This document shows, piece after piece, positions 20,040 to 30,415 of a DNA stretch of 64,000 nt; the first letter of the stretch is position 1; every line of letters begins with the position of its first letter. Position numbers and translations under genes: made by a program. This DNA is from Terramyces sp. JEL0728 (taxonomy: Eukaryota > Chytridiomycota > Chytridiomycetes > Rhizophydiales > Terramycetaceae). Location: NCBI GenBank assembly GCA_027603945.1, contig JADIIU010000017.1, positions 1 to 64,000 on the forward strand. The letters are read 5' to 3'. Under the pieces are notes generated by a model. The model was not told the DNA's origin and did not search any database. It was given only the letters and a program-made list of their open reading frames with translations.

Positions 20040-20690
20040 TCAAACATGCTGTTTTATTAAGTTATATAATTCAGGACTATCTTCAAAATCTAATTTTGAT
20101 ATTCTGGGAAGAGGATATCCAAAAGCCAAGCTGGATCGATTAGATCTCCGTTTCTGAAGCTGCTCTTTCTGCGGCTCCAACAGGATACATTTATTGGGCT
20201 GATCTTCTACTTTAAATTTTAATATCAGTTTAGGTAGCTTGTAAATTGGTTTTATGCGGCTGGCAAATATTCCTTTTAGTTTCAGACGTTTCTTGATTTT
20301 TCTTGGTTTGTACTTTACAGGAGCAGGAATATATTCACCTACATCGTTACCTTTAAGTTCCAGCGTACTGTAGTATCCGTCTGGTTTAATGTCTCTTTCT
20401 ACATACAATTTATGCAGCAGCATTTCTCGATCTCGTGCCTTTATTCGCTTTTCTGTCATTTCCAGCCGTTTATGCCTCTGCACCATCGCTTGCTCTGATT
20501 CTTCAATTTCCCTGGTCTCAATCAATTTCACTGGTTCAAACGACGGTATCTGAATCTTTTCTTTGATAATATCCTTTTCAACGATTATATGGTTGTAATC
20601 GCCTTTTCCAGGCTGTATCTTTAGGTCATTTGTTAACCCTAGTTTTTCTATAGTTGTTTCTTGCTTTTGTCTAGGTCGCAATTTCAACAT
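20040..20690 (-). CDS. PEHE-domain-like protein (MSL1/NSL1 type)
   Basis: 216 aa, single exon. The middle holds a block resembling the PEHE domain, which binds the MYST acetyltransferase MOF in MSL and NSL complexes: IQIPSFEPVKLIETREIEES followed by VQRHKRLEMTEKRIKARDRE, matching the pattern PSF/W ... E(D/E) ... RHxxxExxEKR. A basic stretch follows (KPRKIKKRLKLKG). The role inferred from the family is a scaffold subunit of a chromatin-acetylating complex in the nucleus. The ATG at 20690 gives MLKLRPRQKQ; the frame is open upstream through a hydrophobic stretch that belongs to the shared promoter with SFM1 (divergent, 134 bp apart). Similarity is by motif only, so the assignment is moderate. 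Confidence 0.5.
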   Translation of the reverse strand: MLKLRPRQKQETTIEKLGLTNDLKIQPGKGDYNHIIVEKDIIKEKIQIPSFEPVKLIETREIEESEQAMVQRHKRLEMTEKRIKARDREMLLHKLYVERDIKPDGYYSTLELKGNDVGEYIPAPVKYKPRKIKKRLKLKGIFASRIKPIYKLPKLILKFKVEDQPNKCILLEPQKEQLQKRRSNRSSLAFGYPLPRISKLDFEDSPELYNLIKQHV

Positions 20691-20824
20691 TTGAGATTCT
20701 AAAAAAACAAAACTCAAGAGGTGAAAAAGATTTATTCTGCTTGAAAATCTGGCTGTCAATTCAACTATCAATGAAATCAAACTGCACTGATTTTCAGTTA
20801 TTTTTTCTTTTTTTTTCAGCAGAA

Positions 20825-21431
20825 ATGAAGCAATTCACATATGTAATTGAACACATGGAGCCAGAAATAACAGGATGGCCAGAACTGGAATACAAGAATA
20901 TGCTCAAACATGTCAAACTACATTTATCCCATCTCGACCCTAATTTAATGAAAAACATTCCAGAAAGTTTACAAGGTGCTCAACTTTCCGCTGATTCTGT
21001 TTCTGATTGGCCAGCAGAATCGCAGAAGAGAGTACTGCTATTGGACCCCGCATCGCCTCATGAATTATCGCCAGAAGATGCTGAAAACTACGATTATTTG
21101 CTGTTTGGCGGTATTTTAGGTGACGATCCTCCACAAGATAGAACAAAGTACTATTTACTGATATAGGATATTGAGAAATATGGGATTTGCAACCAGACAC
21201 TTGGGACCGAAGCAAATGACTACAGATACCGCTGTGCTGGTATCACAAAGAGTGTTGGAGCATGGAATCAAGCTGGGCGATTTAGAGTTTGTAGATTTTC
21301 CTGAAATCCCGTTAGGAAAGAAGCAGACGGTCGAATTGCCATTCAGATACTTGGTTGAAGACGGCAAACCAAAGTTGCCGGATGGGCTACTGGATTTACT
21401 AAGAAAACAAAATGACGAACCATTGTTCTAA
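20825..21431 (+). CDS. SFM1: Protein arginine methyltransferase SFM1 (SPOUT family)
   Basis: 195 aa after removing one 19-nt intron (21148-21166). Matches yeast Sfm1, a SPOUT-fold methyltransferase that methylates ribosomal protein Rps3. Visible family blocks: YVIEHMEPEITGWPELEY at the N-terminus, VLLLDPASPHELSPEDAENY, the knot motif LLFGGILGDDPPQDRT, RHLGPKQMTTDTAVLVSQRV and ELPFRYLVEDGKPKLPDGLL near the end. The unspliced frame stops inside the intron (TAG), and splicing restores RTK-ILRNMGFATRHLG. Substrate Rps3 and cofactor SAM are inferred from the family. It is divergently arranged with the PEHE gene. Confidence 0.93.
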
Positions 21432-21475
21432 TAAACGTTGATCCAACACCGTAAATGAAGAAGCTATTTATTTCG

Positions 21476-22999
21476 CTAATAATCTTGAATAGGTACTATA
21501 GGATTATTTTTTTCATCAAACATGCCATATGATGGAATAATATAAGGTTCTTCTTCGTCACCATCAAACGAAAAGCTGTTCATCTTAGGTGACACCGAAA
21601 GTGCACTAACATGCCATGGCTCGTTCCAAATTGTCTGTGAGCTTTGGCGCTCCATGGTTGGGGATTGGAATGAGGACCAAGTAGAAGGTATGAGTGGAGA
21701 GTATTCTTTTTTTAGTATTTGGTCCAAGGTTCGCTTGTCCCATCTTTCTTCGGGTTTCTTGGTTTCCCATAATTCTTTAGGTTCAGTTACTTGCTTCCTA
21801 TGTTCCCAGAACTCTGGATCTGCCTTCTTTTCCCAAAGCTCATTGTTTTCGGAAGATTGTCTTTTTACTTGCCATTCTGGAGACGGATAGTAATGACTAT
21901 TAGGATCCCATTCGCTAGCTTCTGCAATCTGGTTAACTGTCCAATCAGGTTCTTTCTTTTCTTTATCGATATCAGGCAGAGAAGTGTGCCGCTTTAAATT
22001 ATTCTTTTTAAAGATCTCTACTTGAGTCTTTGGTCTATCGCTGTGTACACTACCTTCAGAAGGAGCCGCAAGAGTAACCCAGGCTGTACCACCGTTCCCG
22101 CCTAAAATGATAAAGCCTTGTTTTTCAGCATGTTCGGCATAGGTCTTGAAATTTTCAAACCCCAGTTGTTGATAAATTTGAGGGTTTTTAGAAGATAAAG
22201 CCATTCCTACTTGGCTGCGAAGAGGTTGGGCAACGCCTTTTGATTGAAAGGATTTAACAACAGATACAATAACTTCAAAAGGAGAGTCGATGGAATATTT
22301 CTTTCTTTTTTCTTTGGGGATTTTAATATTCTTGTCAATCAGTTCCATCCAGGCAGTCCCACCATTGCCTCCAAGCTGCACTATGCCAAGCTTCTCGGCT
22401 TGTTCTGCATACATTTTAAATCCATCTACACCCGCCTTGGCGTAGGCTTGGCTATTTCTTGTGCTGATTTCCAAACCTACAAAACTGCGTAATGGCTGAG
22501 TGTTGCCCTTAGCTCTAAGTTCTTTAAGGATTTCTATTAACAAAGTAAAGTTTTGGATTTTAGACTTTCTAGCGCTGATTTTCTGGTCAACTTCAGGTTT
22601 GAAAAGACTGTGCCAGTCGTAGCAATTTGGTTTTTCTTTTTGTTTTTCTGAGTATGGAGAATATACTACAGTCTTGAAGCTGCGATTAGCGAGAGCAGAT
22701 ATCGTGCTGGTGAAATCTTTATTAGTGATAAGCATTAGTGTGAGTTTCCCCTTTCTGTGGTCTAAGCAGCAACCGAACATGTCGATAATCATATTCCGTT
22801 CAATATTTTCCTTTTTGTGCATATCAATTACTACTTCAGGATGACGAGCTACATCTTTTGAGGTAAATATGGAGAATTTCGCAATTTCCTGGCCCTTCAA
22901 TTTCTCCAGAATCGCTTCAATACCTAGCAAAACCGATTTGTCTGATGGCGGTTTACAGGATTCGTAATCCCAAAATACAGCATATCGACCAATGACCAT
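21476..22999 (-). CDS. NYN-domain protein with two OST-HTH/LOTUS repeats
   Basis: About 507 aa, single exon. Residues 1-140 form a NYN (PIN-like) domain: GRYAVFWDYESCKPPS, a second acidic strand NMIIDMFGCCLDHRKG and LTLMLITNKDFTSTISALAN, the layout seen in MARF1-like proteins. Two OST-HTH/LOTUS-like repeats follow: LIEILKELRAKGNTQPLRSF...YAEQAEKLGIVQLGGNGGTA, and a second copy with VVKSFQSKGVAQPLRSQVGM...HAEKQGFIILGGNGGTA. The C-terminus is disordered and rich in Trp/Glu/Lys repeats (ELWEKKADPEFWEHRKQ). The likely role is an RNA-binding, possibly RNA-cleaving post-transcriptional regulator. I start at ATG 22999, right before the NYN domain; the frame extends upstream without ATG. Confidence 0.78.
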   Translation of the reverse strand: MVIGRYAVFWDYESCKPPSDKSVLLGIEAILEKLKGQEIAKFSIFTSKDVARHPEVVIDMHKKENIERNMIIDMFGCCLDHRKGKLTLMLITNKDFTSTISALANRSFKTVVYSPYSEKQKEKPNCYDWHSLFKPEVDQKISARKSKIQNFTLLIEILKELRAKGNTQPLRSFVGLEISTRNSQAYAKAGVDGFKMYAEQAEKLGIVQLGGNGGTAWMELIDKNIKIPKEKRKKYSIDSPFEVIVSVVKSFQSKGVAQPLRSQVGMALSSKNPQIYQQLGFENFKTYAEHAEKQGFIILGGNGGTAWVTLAAPSEGSVHSDRPKTQVEIFKKNNLKRHTSLPDIDKEKKEPDWTVNQIAEASEWDPNSHYYPSPEWQVKRQSSENNELWEKKADPEFWEHRKQVTEPKELWETKKPEERWDKRTLDQILKKEYSPLIPSTWSSFQSPTMERQSSQTIWNEPWHVSALSVSPKMNSFSFDGDEEEPYIIPSYGMFDEKNNPIVPIQDY

Positions 23000-23350
23000 C
23001 AGAAAGTTGCTGCTATAGTTGGTTTGTAATTTTTCAAAAAAAGTAAGCGTCAGGTGTTTGCCACTTGAATTACACAGACAGTCCGAGCCCCAATTCACAC
23101 AACCAATATTATGCAAGAATTTCAATTCACAGGACTAGAAAGCAGCCGTCTCTCAATAGAGCAATCTTAATCTCGACTATTTTTCATTTTTTATGCATTA
23201 CATCACCGTTTAGCGTTTTCAGCGGAGCATAAAAACAAGGAGCGAGATACAATAGCCCTATGCTTGAAAATTATGTTAAACAGAACGATTCTAGTACGAT
23301 CTGCTTGTTTGGACACGCTTCAAATTACTTGATTTTTTTCAATCAGAAAA

Positions 23351-25725
23351 ATGGCAAAACGGTCCATAGAAGAGGATTCTTCAGATGACGAGCCAATGGT
23401 AGGGTAAGCCTAATCTAGGTAAACTCTGTGAAAGTAACCGTATTGCTAACTTGAAGAAGGAAAAACAAGACAGGGTAATTTTTATCTCACCCAGATATCC
23501 AAAAAAGACGATTCTGATCAAGTTATCCCTCCTAACATAGGATGAAAAACCAAAAAATAAAAAGATTAAGGTGCAAAAGGAGAAAGCAAAGCCAGAAAAG
23601 GCTAAAAAGGAAAAAATCAAAGTGGAAGTCAAGAAAGTAGTCAAGAAAGAAATCAAGCTGGAAGTCAAGAAAGAGGATTCACCAGAGAAAGAAGACGACA
23701 ACGAAGAGGAGGAAGAAGAGGAGCGCAAGTGGTGGTTGGAAGAAAAGGCGGACAATGGGATAAAGTGGACCTCTTTACAACACCAAGGACCCTTGTTCCC
23801 ACCTCCTTACGAGCCTCATGGTGTAAAGATGCTCTATGATGGTATAGGATTGTCTAACGATAGGTATTTGTTAGTTGATGTTAGGTGCATACATACTTAT
23901 ATTAGGGAAAGCAGTGGATTTGACTCCAGCTGCTGAAGAAGTCGCTAGTTTCTATGCAGCTTTATTAGGCACTGATAATGGCAACAATCCTGTATTTCAA
24001 AAGAATTTCTTTGCGGATTTCCTTAAAGTAATCAAGCAGGAAAAAATCGCAAATTGTCCAATTAAAGAGTTTGCAAAGTGCGACTTTACTCCAATATTTG
24101 ATTTCCTCAATAAAGTAAAGGAGGAAAAGAAGCAAATGACCAAAGAAGAAAAAAAGAAAATCAAGGAGGAAAAAGAAGCAATTGACGAAATTTATGGGTG
24201 GTGCCTAATGGATTCGAGAAAAGAAAAGGTTGGCAATTATCGCATTGAACCTCCTGGTTTATTCAGAGGACGAGGTAGGCTTCAACTTATGATAGGCGAG
24301 CATCCAAAGACCGGCTGTCTCAAACTACGCGTTCAACCTGAACAAGTCACGATTAATCTTGGTGCTGACGCAAAGATACCTGAACCTCCGAAAGGACATA
24401 GCTGGGGAACTGTTTCCCACGACAATACGGTGACTTGGTTGGCAATGTGGAAAGAAAACGTCAACGAAAGTACAAAATACATCTTTTTGGCTGCTACTTC
24501 GTCATTAAAAGGCCAGTCTGATATGAAAAAGTTTGAAAAGGCTAGAGAGTTAAAGGTAAGCGTCATTAATTCAGAAACATATTGATCACATCCGTAAATC
24601 TTATGAAGAAGACTTGAAAGATAAAGTAATGCAAGTACGTCAATTGGCGACATGTCTCTATTTCATCGACAAGCTCGCATTAAGAGCTGGCAATGAAAAG
24701 GGCGAAGATGAGGCTGATACCGTTGGTTGTTGTTCCTTGCGATATGAACACATTACTTTGGAACCGCCTAACAAAGTTGTTTTTGACTTTTTGGGTAAAG
24801 ATTCTATCCGTTATGTGAACACTGTTGAGGTTATTGATCAGGTGTACAAGAACCTGAAAATCTTTAAAAAGGAGCCGAAAACTACCGGAGATGATCTATT
24901 TGATAGAATCAACGTAAACCATATTAATCTAGACTACTTTATTAAACAAACACCTCAATTCACTAATGCCTGGCTTGACTGCTAAAGTATTCCGTACTTT
25001 TAACGCATCGTTCACATTCCAAGAAGAACTGCGCAAAACCCCAGTAGATGGGACTATTGCCGAGAAAGTACTTGCGTACAATAGGGCAAACAGACAAGTC
25101 GCCGTCTTGTGTAATCACCAACGTGCGGTATCAAAATCCCACGGTACGCAAATGACCAGACTTTCCGACAAGGTAATTTGAACTGATGCAGATTTTGACA
25201 GTAAAATACCAGAGACAAGAAGTTAAAACCCTAATGTTGGAGCTGGAGCCATCTTTGAAAAAGAAGAAGCCAGAACTACTCGACCCAGAGTCTGATCTGG
25301 ATGATGAATTTATCCAGCGCCATCTAATTGCACTCGAAGAAAAAGAAAAAGAGCGATTAGAAAAACTATTGATAAAGGAAAACGAAAAGCGCAATGAAAG
25401 TGGAGAAAAGCCTCTCACCTCCCTTCCAGAGCAAAAGAAAAAGCAAATAATTTCTACAATGGATAAGCTGGAAAAGAAACTTCAAACTCTTACCGACCGT
25501 ATACAAGCGCAAAAGATGCAGCTTGTAGACAAAGTACAATCTGATTAACTCTAGGATGAAAATAAACAAACCGCGCTTGGTACGTCCAAGATCAACTATA
25601 TCGATCCTAGAATCTCTGCTGCGTGGTGTAACAAGTATGGCGTGCCTCTAGACAAAATATTTAACAGAAGTTTGAGGGAAAAGTTCAAGTGGGCTATGGA
25701 AACTGACAAAGACTGGGTATTCTAA
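23351..25725 (+). CDS. TOP1: DNA topoisomerase I (type IB)
   Basis: 716 aa over ten exons. A nuclear enzyme that relaxes supercoils by transient single-strand cleavage. An acidic/Lys-rich N-terminus leads to the core: [90 protein letters not shown], then a Lys-rich linker and the catalytic C-terminal domain with tyrosine in SKINYIDPR. Introns: 23399-23418, 23434-23456, 23475-23494, 23522-23540, 23842-23905 (64 nt, three joined mini-intron units), 24556-24574, 24914-24932, 25173-25191, 25534-25554. The N-terminal intron choices are less certain because that part is not conserved; the others are fixed by the family alignment. Confidence 0.94.
23842..23905 (+). other. TOP1: Compound intron: three head-to-tail mini-introns
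   Basis: The only intron above 24 nt in the window. It divides exactly into 23842-23863 (22 nt), 23864-23884 (21) and 23885-23905 (21), each beginning GT and ending TAG, with a branch-like element (CTAAC, TTGAT, TTATA) shortly before. Removing all 64 nt restores the TOP1 motif [10 protein letters not shown]. Confidence 0.75.
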
Positions 25726-26312
25726 TATACTTTTGATTTCATTCGATTATTATTGCTGTCAAAGCTTAAAATAAATGTTTCTTGCATTTGCCGGCGTGAA
25801 TCTGAAATGTTATACAGACAAAAGCCAGCACAATTTGCCCTTGATTACCCCGTTCCCTTACGTTAGCATACCTTCTTCAGCTTGTATCACAAGCATCAAC
25901 CAGATCAGTAAATTTCATTCAAGGTATATTTCCAGGGAATGCTAATTGAATCCGCAATTAACAATTTATCTTGCAATAAACGACAATCTATCCGCTAATT
26001 ATACTGCAATAAATGACGATTTGTCTGCTAATTATATTGCGGTAAATGAATGGAAATTTAAAGCTTGTGAGCATACCCATTCACATTTTCAGACTGGAGT
26101 AGACAACCTCAGTGGGAATCCACATCTCGTTTGCATTCCGACAATCAGTGCGGAACAATTATCCTAATCTCCCAATGGGGTCGTTCCTTTCACAAGGTAC
26201 CCAACCGGAGATTTGTTACTCATCAAAGTTTTCTTTTAATTTTTTTTCTTTAAAAGGAAAGTCTTATTTTTTTCGAACCTAAAACCTTATTTTCTTAAAA
26301 ATCTGTGTCATG
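25726..26312. other. Intergenic region with a short degenerate repeat
   Basis: Includes a 33-nt unit repeated at 25973-26005 and 26006-26038 and partly after 26039. Each unit can be read as AINDNLSANYT / AINDDLSANYI, but no gene model fits around it. Otherwise no features. Confidence 0.5.
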
Positions 26313-26320
26313 TATAAAAG
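26313..26320 (+). promoter_or_regulatory. TATA box of expansin-like gene
   Basis: TATAAAAG, 31 nt before the ATG at 26344. This spacing argues for 26344 rather than an in-frame codon further upstream as the start. Confidence 0.6.
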
Positions 26321-26343
26321 GAAGCGGATTTATTGATCAGTAC

Positions 26344-27201
26344 ATGTTGTTTTTGTTGATCCAAACTATTGCAGCTCAATGGAGCACCGGACTTTGCACT
26401 TACCACGATTATGAAGGCGATTACTCCAGATTTGGAAAAGCTTTGGATAATAACCCAGGCTGGTGTGGTATTAGATATTCAGTACTGAATGTTGCCCGTA
26501 TCACTGCTATGCATGGTGTTTCTGCCTCTGGCTGTAACCAGTGTTTGGAATTTGGTGCTGCTGATGGATCTGGCCCTTCTGTATTTGTTCTAGTGGTAGA
26601 TCAAAAAGGAGCAGAAGGTTTGGATGTTGCCCAATCTTCATTTGCTGCTGCATTTCCTGGAAAGAATGCTTTAGATCCAGAAACTTGCAGATGGAGAATC
26701 GTTGATCCATCCAAGTGTGGTACAATCTGTTATGCTGCTGATGATGAGTGCAATGTCGGAGAAAGAAATATTCTGGCTCCAGCCCAATTACCTCCAGCCA
26801 GTCAGGCACCAATTGGGCTAACTGCTGGAGCGGTATCAAGCTCATCCTCTTCCTCCAGCTCAAACTCTTCTGGAAATTCAAGCAGTTCTTCCAATTCAAA
26901 TAACTCTTCAAACAACTCCAATATTTCCAACAACGCCAATATTTCCAACAACGCCAATAGCAACTCAAATGGTAATACCAGCTCTGGAAACTCCCAAGGC
27001 TCTTCCAGTTCTGGTAGCACCTCAAGCAATTCCAATTCCAATTCCAATCCATCTGCAGCTAGTACACAGTCGGCTCCTGGTTCTATCCAGACAGTTGGAC
27101 AGTCATTCCAAATCATTGGATCTAATCCTTTGCAATCTAAAGCTTTCTTAGACTCACCATACCTGTACAGTATCTTGTTACTTATTCTATTAATAAATTA
27201 A
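26344..27201 (+). CDS. Secreted expansin/barwin-like protein with GPI-type tail
   Basis: About 285 aa, single exon. The signal peptide is MLFLLIQTIAAQ. Residues about 13-130 form a double-psi beta-barrel of the expansin/barwin class with six or more cysteines: STGLCTYHDYEGDYSRFGKA, WCGIRYSVLNVARI, SGCNQCLEFGA, VLVVDQKGAEGLDVAQSSFA and CRWRIVDPSKCGTIC. A long Ser/Asn low-complexity stalk follows (about residues 160-245), then a hydrophobic C-terminal end (LYSILLLILLIN) typical of a GPI signal. Family members bind and loosen or modify wall polysaccharides without hydrolysis. The layout (globular domain, stalk, GPI) suggests display at its own cell surface. No expansin C-terminal CBM63 is present. 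Confidence 0.75.
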   Translation: MLFLLIQTIAAQWSTGLCTYHDYEGDYSRFGKALDNNPGWCGIRYSVLNVARITAMHGVSASGCNQCLEFGAADGSGPSVFVLVVDQKGAEGLDVAQSSFAAAFPGKNALDPETCRWRIVDPSKCGTICYAADDECNVGERNILAPAQLPPASQAPIGLTAGAVSSSSSSSSSNSSGNSSSSSNSNNSSNNSNISNNANISNNANSNSNGNTSSGNSQGSSSSGSTSSNSNSNSNPSAASTQSAPGSIQTVGQSFQIIGSNPLQSKAFLDSPYLYSILLLILLIN

Positions 27202-27277
27202 GTTATTCCCTAAGTTTTCGTATTTATCACAAATTACAGAGAGTTAAGCCCGAGGAGTTTCGCAAAGTATTATTAAT

Positions 27278-29256
27278 TTATTCAATGATTTGCTTTTCCT
27301 TTAATCTCTTCAATGCTGCTTTCTTCATTTCCTTCTTTTCACTACGTCTCAACTGTGTCTTTTCAACTTCCGGTCCAGGTTTAGGTAAGACTGCCTTCTT
27401 TTTCTTCTTTTCCACAGTCAATTCTACGTTAATTTAGACTACCTTGCATGACCTTTTCATCTTCATCATCGTTAAAAGCGATTTCTGTTTCCTTCTTTTC
27501 AGGAGCAGTCGGTTTATCCGCCTTTTCTTTGATTTTGTAGGCGTTGCTGGTTTTCTGAAGCTTGGCAACAAAGAAGCCGTCCATGTTGTGTGTATGTGGG
27601 TAGTATCTCTTTGTCAAGTTCATGTTTTGGTGGAATCTTTGTCCTCGGAAATTAGTGAATCCGTCTTTGCCAAACTCCAACCCAGTTGATACGAGTTTGA
27701 CATTTGGTCTCTTTTGGAGTGCGTATTGGATAACTTGTTCGTTTTCTTCTACAGTGATGGAACAGGTAGAGTACACTAAATAACCTCCAGTCTTGGAATT
27801 GGCATCAATCGAATCAATTGCAGCCAAAATCAGTTCTTTTTGCACATGAGTCAAGAATTGGAAATCTTCTTTGCTCTTGTTCAATTTGACACTTGCATCC
27901 TTGGAAATAACCCCTGTACCGGAACACGGAGCATCTAATAAAATACGATCAAACCCACCAATGATTTCAGGGAATTCTCTGCCATCATAATTACACACAA
28001 CGGTATTTCTAATCCCTAAACGATGTACGTTACCAATTAGCGCCTTCATTCTGTCCTTGCTAATGTCGTTGGCAAATACACATCCTGTATTTTTCATCAA
28101 GGAAGCGATATAAGTGGTTTTACCACCTGGAGCCGCACACATATCCAATACTCTTTCGTGTTCTTGAGGTGCAAGTGCCATAACAGGTAAAAACGAAGCT
28201 GCTGCTTGCAACATATAATGCCCAGCAAGATATTCAGGGGTAGCACCGATAGGAACAGGAGAATCAAAGATTTGGATACCAACTTTCGACCATTTTCCAA
28301 TTGGCTCCAAGTTAACACCTCTGTTGATTAACGCCTGTGCTAAATCTCTTCTTCTGGTTTTAAGAGTGTTTGCTCTGATAACCACCGGTCTTGGCACTTC
28401 GTTAGCTTCAAAGAATTCAACAACTTCGGATAGAGGGAACAAGTGGAACAACATTTCAACCAAGAAAAAGTTATATCCATAGTAGAGTGCAATGTCTTTT
28501 AATAATTGGTCTACATATTCTGAACGGGACCTACATTAGAGCCGAATACCTGTCAGGATCTCGTAAATCGTTAAAGCTGCTTAGAGTACGTATAATTTCA
28601 CTTATTCTCGCATGAACAACTGTGATATCTTCTACATCCTCCTCTTCACCTTCACCTTTAGGTTCTGGCAAAATCAATTTTTCTCTTTCTTCGATATTAT
28701 CCATCATTTCTTGATTTGCTAGCTCTTCATCTTCCAAATCCTTTTCATCTTCTAGTTGGGCTTGTCTTTCGAATTCAGTTGGGCCTTCGTCATCAGAATC
28801 AGCAAACATTTGTTTAACTTCCATATCTTCGTCTGAATCGGCGTTGGAATCTTCTACTTCAATATCAGATGGAATATCTTCTTCCTCTTCGTCTGAATCG
28901 GCGTTGGAATCTTCTACTTCAATATCAGATGGAATATCTTCTTCCTCTTCTTCAGAATCCTCTTCTTGTTCTGATTCACCATTGTTGTTCGTTTCGTCTT
29001 TGAATTCATCTTCCTCAAATTCGCCTTCAGATTCCTCTTCTTTGAATTCTTCTTCAGATACAGGTTCGGCCTGTTTTTTGGCTTTTCCATTCTGATTTTG
29101 CAGTACTTTGTGTTTCCCATTAGTTTCCACCTTCTGAATTTTATTTGGCTGCTCCAAATCCGGGTTCTTCTTTCTCTTTAGCTGGTTGAATAGCTCATCA
29201 GACAGTGGTAATGGGTCTCTCTGTTTGTTTTTTGCTTGTCTGCTTCTGTTGCCCAT
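27278..29256 (-). CDS. NOP2: 25S rRNA cytosine-C5 methyltransferase NOP2
   Basis: 646 aa, introns 28531-28549 and 27424-27442, both 19 nt. Nucleolar enzyme making m5C in large-subunit rRNA and needed for 60S assembly. N-terminal 200 residues are acidic and Lys-rich; the methyltransferase core includes ANEVPRPVVIRANTLKTRRR, GATPEYLAGHYMLQAAASFL, the SAM loop LDMCAAPGGKTTYIA, catalytic LLDAPCSGTGVISKD and YSTCSITVEENEQVI. The YPHTHNMDGFFVAKL block is typical of the Nop2 subfamily. The C-terminal exon is basic (VEKKKKKAVLPKPGP). The acidic region contains a 60-bp in-frame duplication, perfect over 65 nt (28826-28950). Both introns are fixed by the yeast-like alignment. Confidence 0.95.
28826..28950. 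repeat. NOP2: 60-bp tandem duplication inside NOP2
   Basis: 28826-28890 and 28886-28950 are identical at period 60, adding 20 residues (DIPSDIEVEDSNADSDEEEE unit) to the acidic arm. No base changes between copies, so it is recent or homogenised. Confidence 0.85.
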
Positions 29257-29412
29257 ACTAAAAAGAAAAAAAAATATCGAGTTCAGAAAAGTTGAAAAAT
29301 TGTTTTTTGTATTTTTGTATTTGGCGCTGAAGGAATATATTGTCTTGTCACTAAGAGCGTTATTGTGATAGTATTTACTTGCTAATTCTGAATATTTTTT
29401 TTGTTTTTTTCA

Positions 29413-30286
29413 ATGCAAGTGGGATTTGCAGGTTCAGAGACAAACGAAGATACCGACAAAATAGGAGGATCTCCATACGGAATACAGAATCCACCATGCC
29501 CGCACTGTGCGAAATTATGTTATTTGCTGACTCAGATATATTCAATGGACAGGACAGTACTTGTTTTCATTTGCACAAACAATTCCTGCAAATTGTAACT
29601 ATTATTGACATAGTGTAATGGCATATAGGATTAGACTCAAAATAACAGTAGTAGAAGAAATTCAAGTCAGTAAAACCGGACCGCTGTTTAAAGTCGACAG
29701 CTGGTCCGATTCAGAAGATGAACTGGATACCATACAACATACAAGTCAGGTAACAACAAAGAAAACGAGCACAAAAATAATAGACCTTGAATTATATGAA
29801 GCACAATCTAAATTCCCATGTTTCGAATTGTACTTTGAAAATGAAGAGATTTATAAAGAAACATTCAACCGCGAAGAACAGCTATTTAAAGAATATTTGA
29901 AAAACAATCCGCAAGATGCGCAGATACTGAATGGCGGAGTAGAAAAGGGCGATTGGAAGGAAAGTTACGAACCAGCTGATATTTCAATGAAGCTGTTCAA
30001 GAAATTTACAAAGATATTGCAGAGTAATCCTACACAAGTAATGCGGTACGAATACAATGGTACGCCGGTGTATTACAAGCAGATGCAGTCCATACCCAAC
30101 TGCCAATGTGGATCAAAACGTGTATTTGAATTTCAGATCATGCCATATGTACTAACTATGATCCAGACTATTGGTGCAATCAAAGATTTTATTGAAAACG
30201 GATTGGATTTTGGCACTATATTGGTATTTGTGTGCGAAAAGAATTGTGATGCAAGAGAGGAATATTCGATTATGCAATATGAATAA
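29413..30286 (+). CDS. TSR4: TSR4/PDCD2-family ribosomal protein chaperone
   Basis: 284 aa after removing a 19-nt intron (29595-29613). Family members are co-translational chaperones of Rps2 (uS5) and are needed for 20S pre-rRNA processing. The N-terminal block is VGFAGSETNEDTDKIGGSPY, followed by the zinc motif PCPHCAKLCYLLTQIYSMDR and VFICTNNSC; the C-terminal PDCD2 block has QVMRYEYNGTPVYY, IPNCQCGSKRVFEFQIMPYV, GTILVFVCEKNC and a final short acidic end. The first ATG at 29413 (MQVGF) is very close to the family's start. The intron is demonstrated by a stop in the unspliced frame directly after the cysteine block. Confidence 0.88.
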
Positions 30287-30415
30287 ATTATACGCAGCGT
30301 GTTTGCTTCCTGCATTGACATTGCTCTATTACTAATCCTCGCATATAAGAAAAATAAGGTGAGTTAATTTATTATGTGCTGTGGTTATTTACACAATAAT
30401 TATAGGTGGAGTCAT

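Noticed and set aside
26507..27116. Minus-strand frames opposite the expansin-like gene
   Set aside because: Antisense of the Ser/Asn repeat; composition (Glu/Leu or Trp/Asn runs) is an artefact of the repeat.
28844..29120. Ser-rich and Lys-rich frames within NOP2
   Set aside because: Shadows of the acidic Glu/Asp repeat in other frames.
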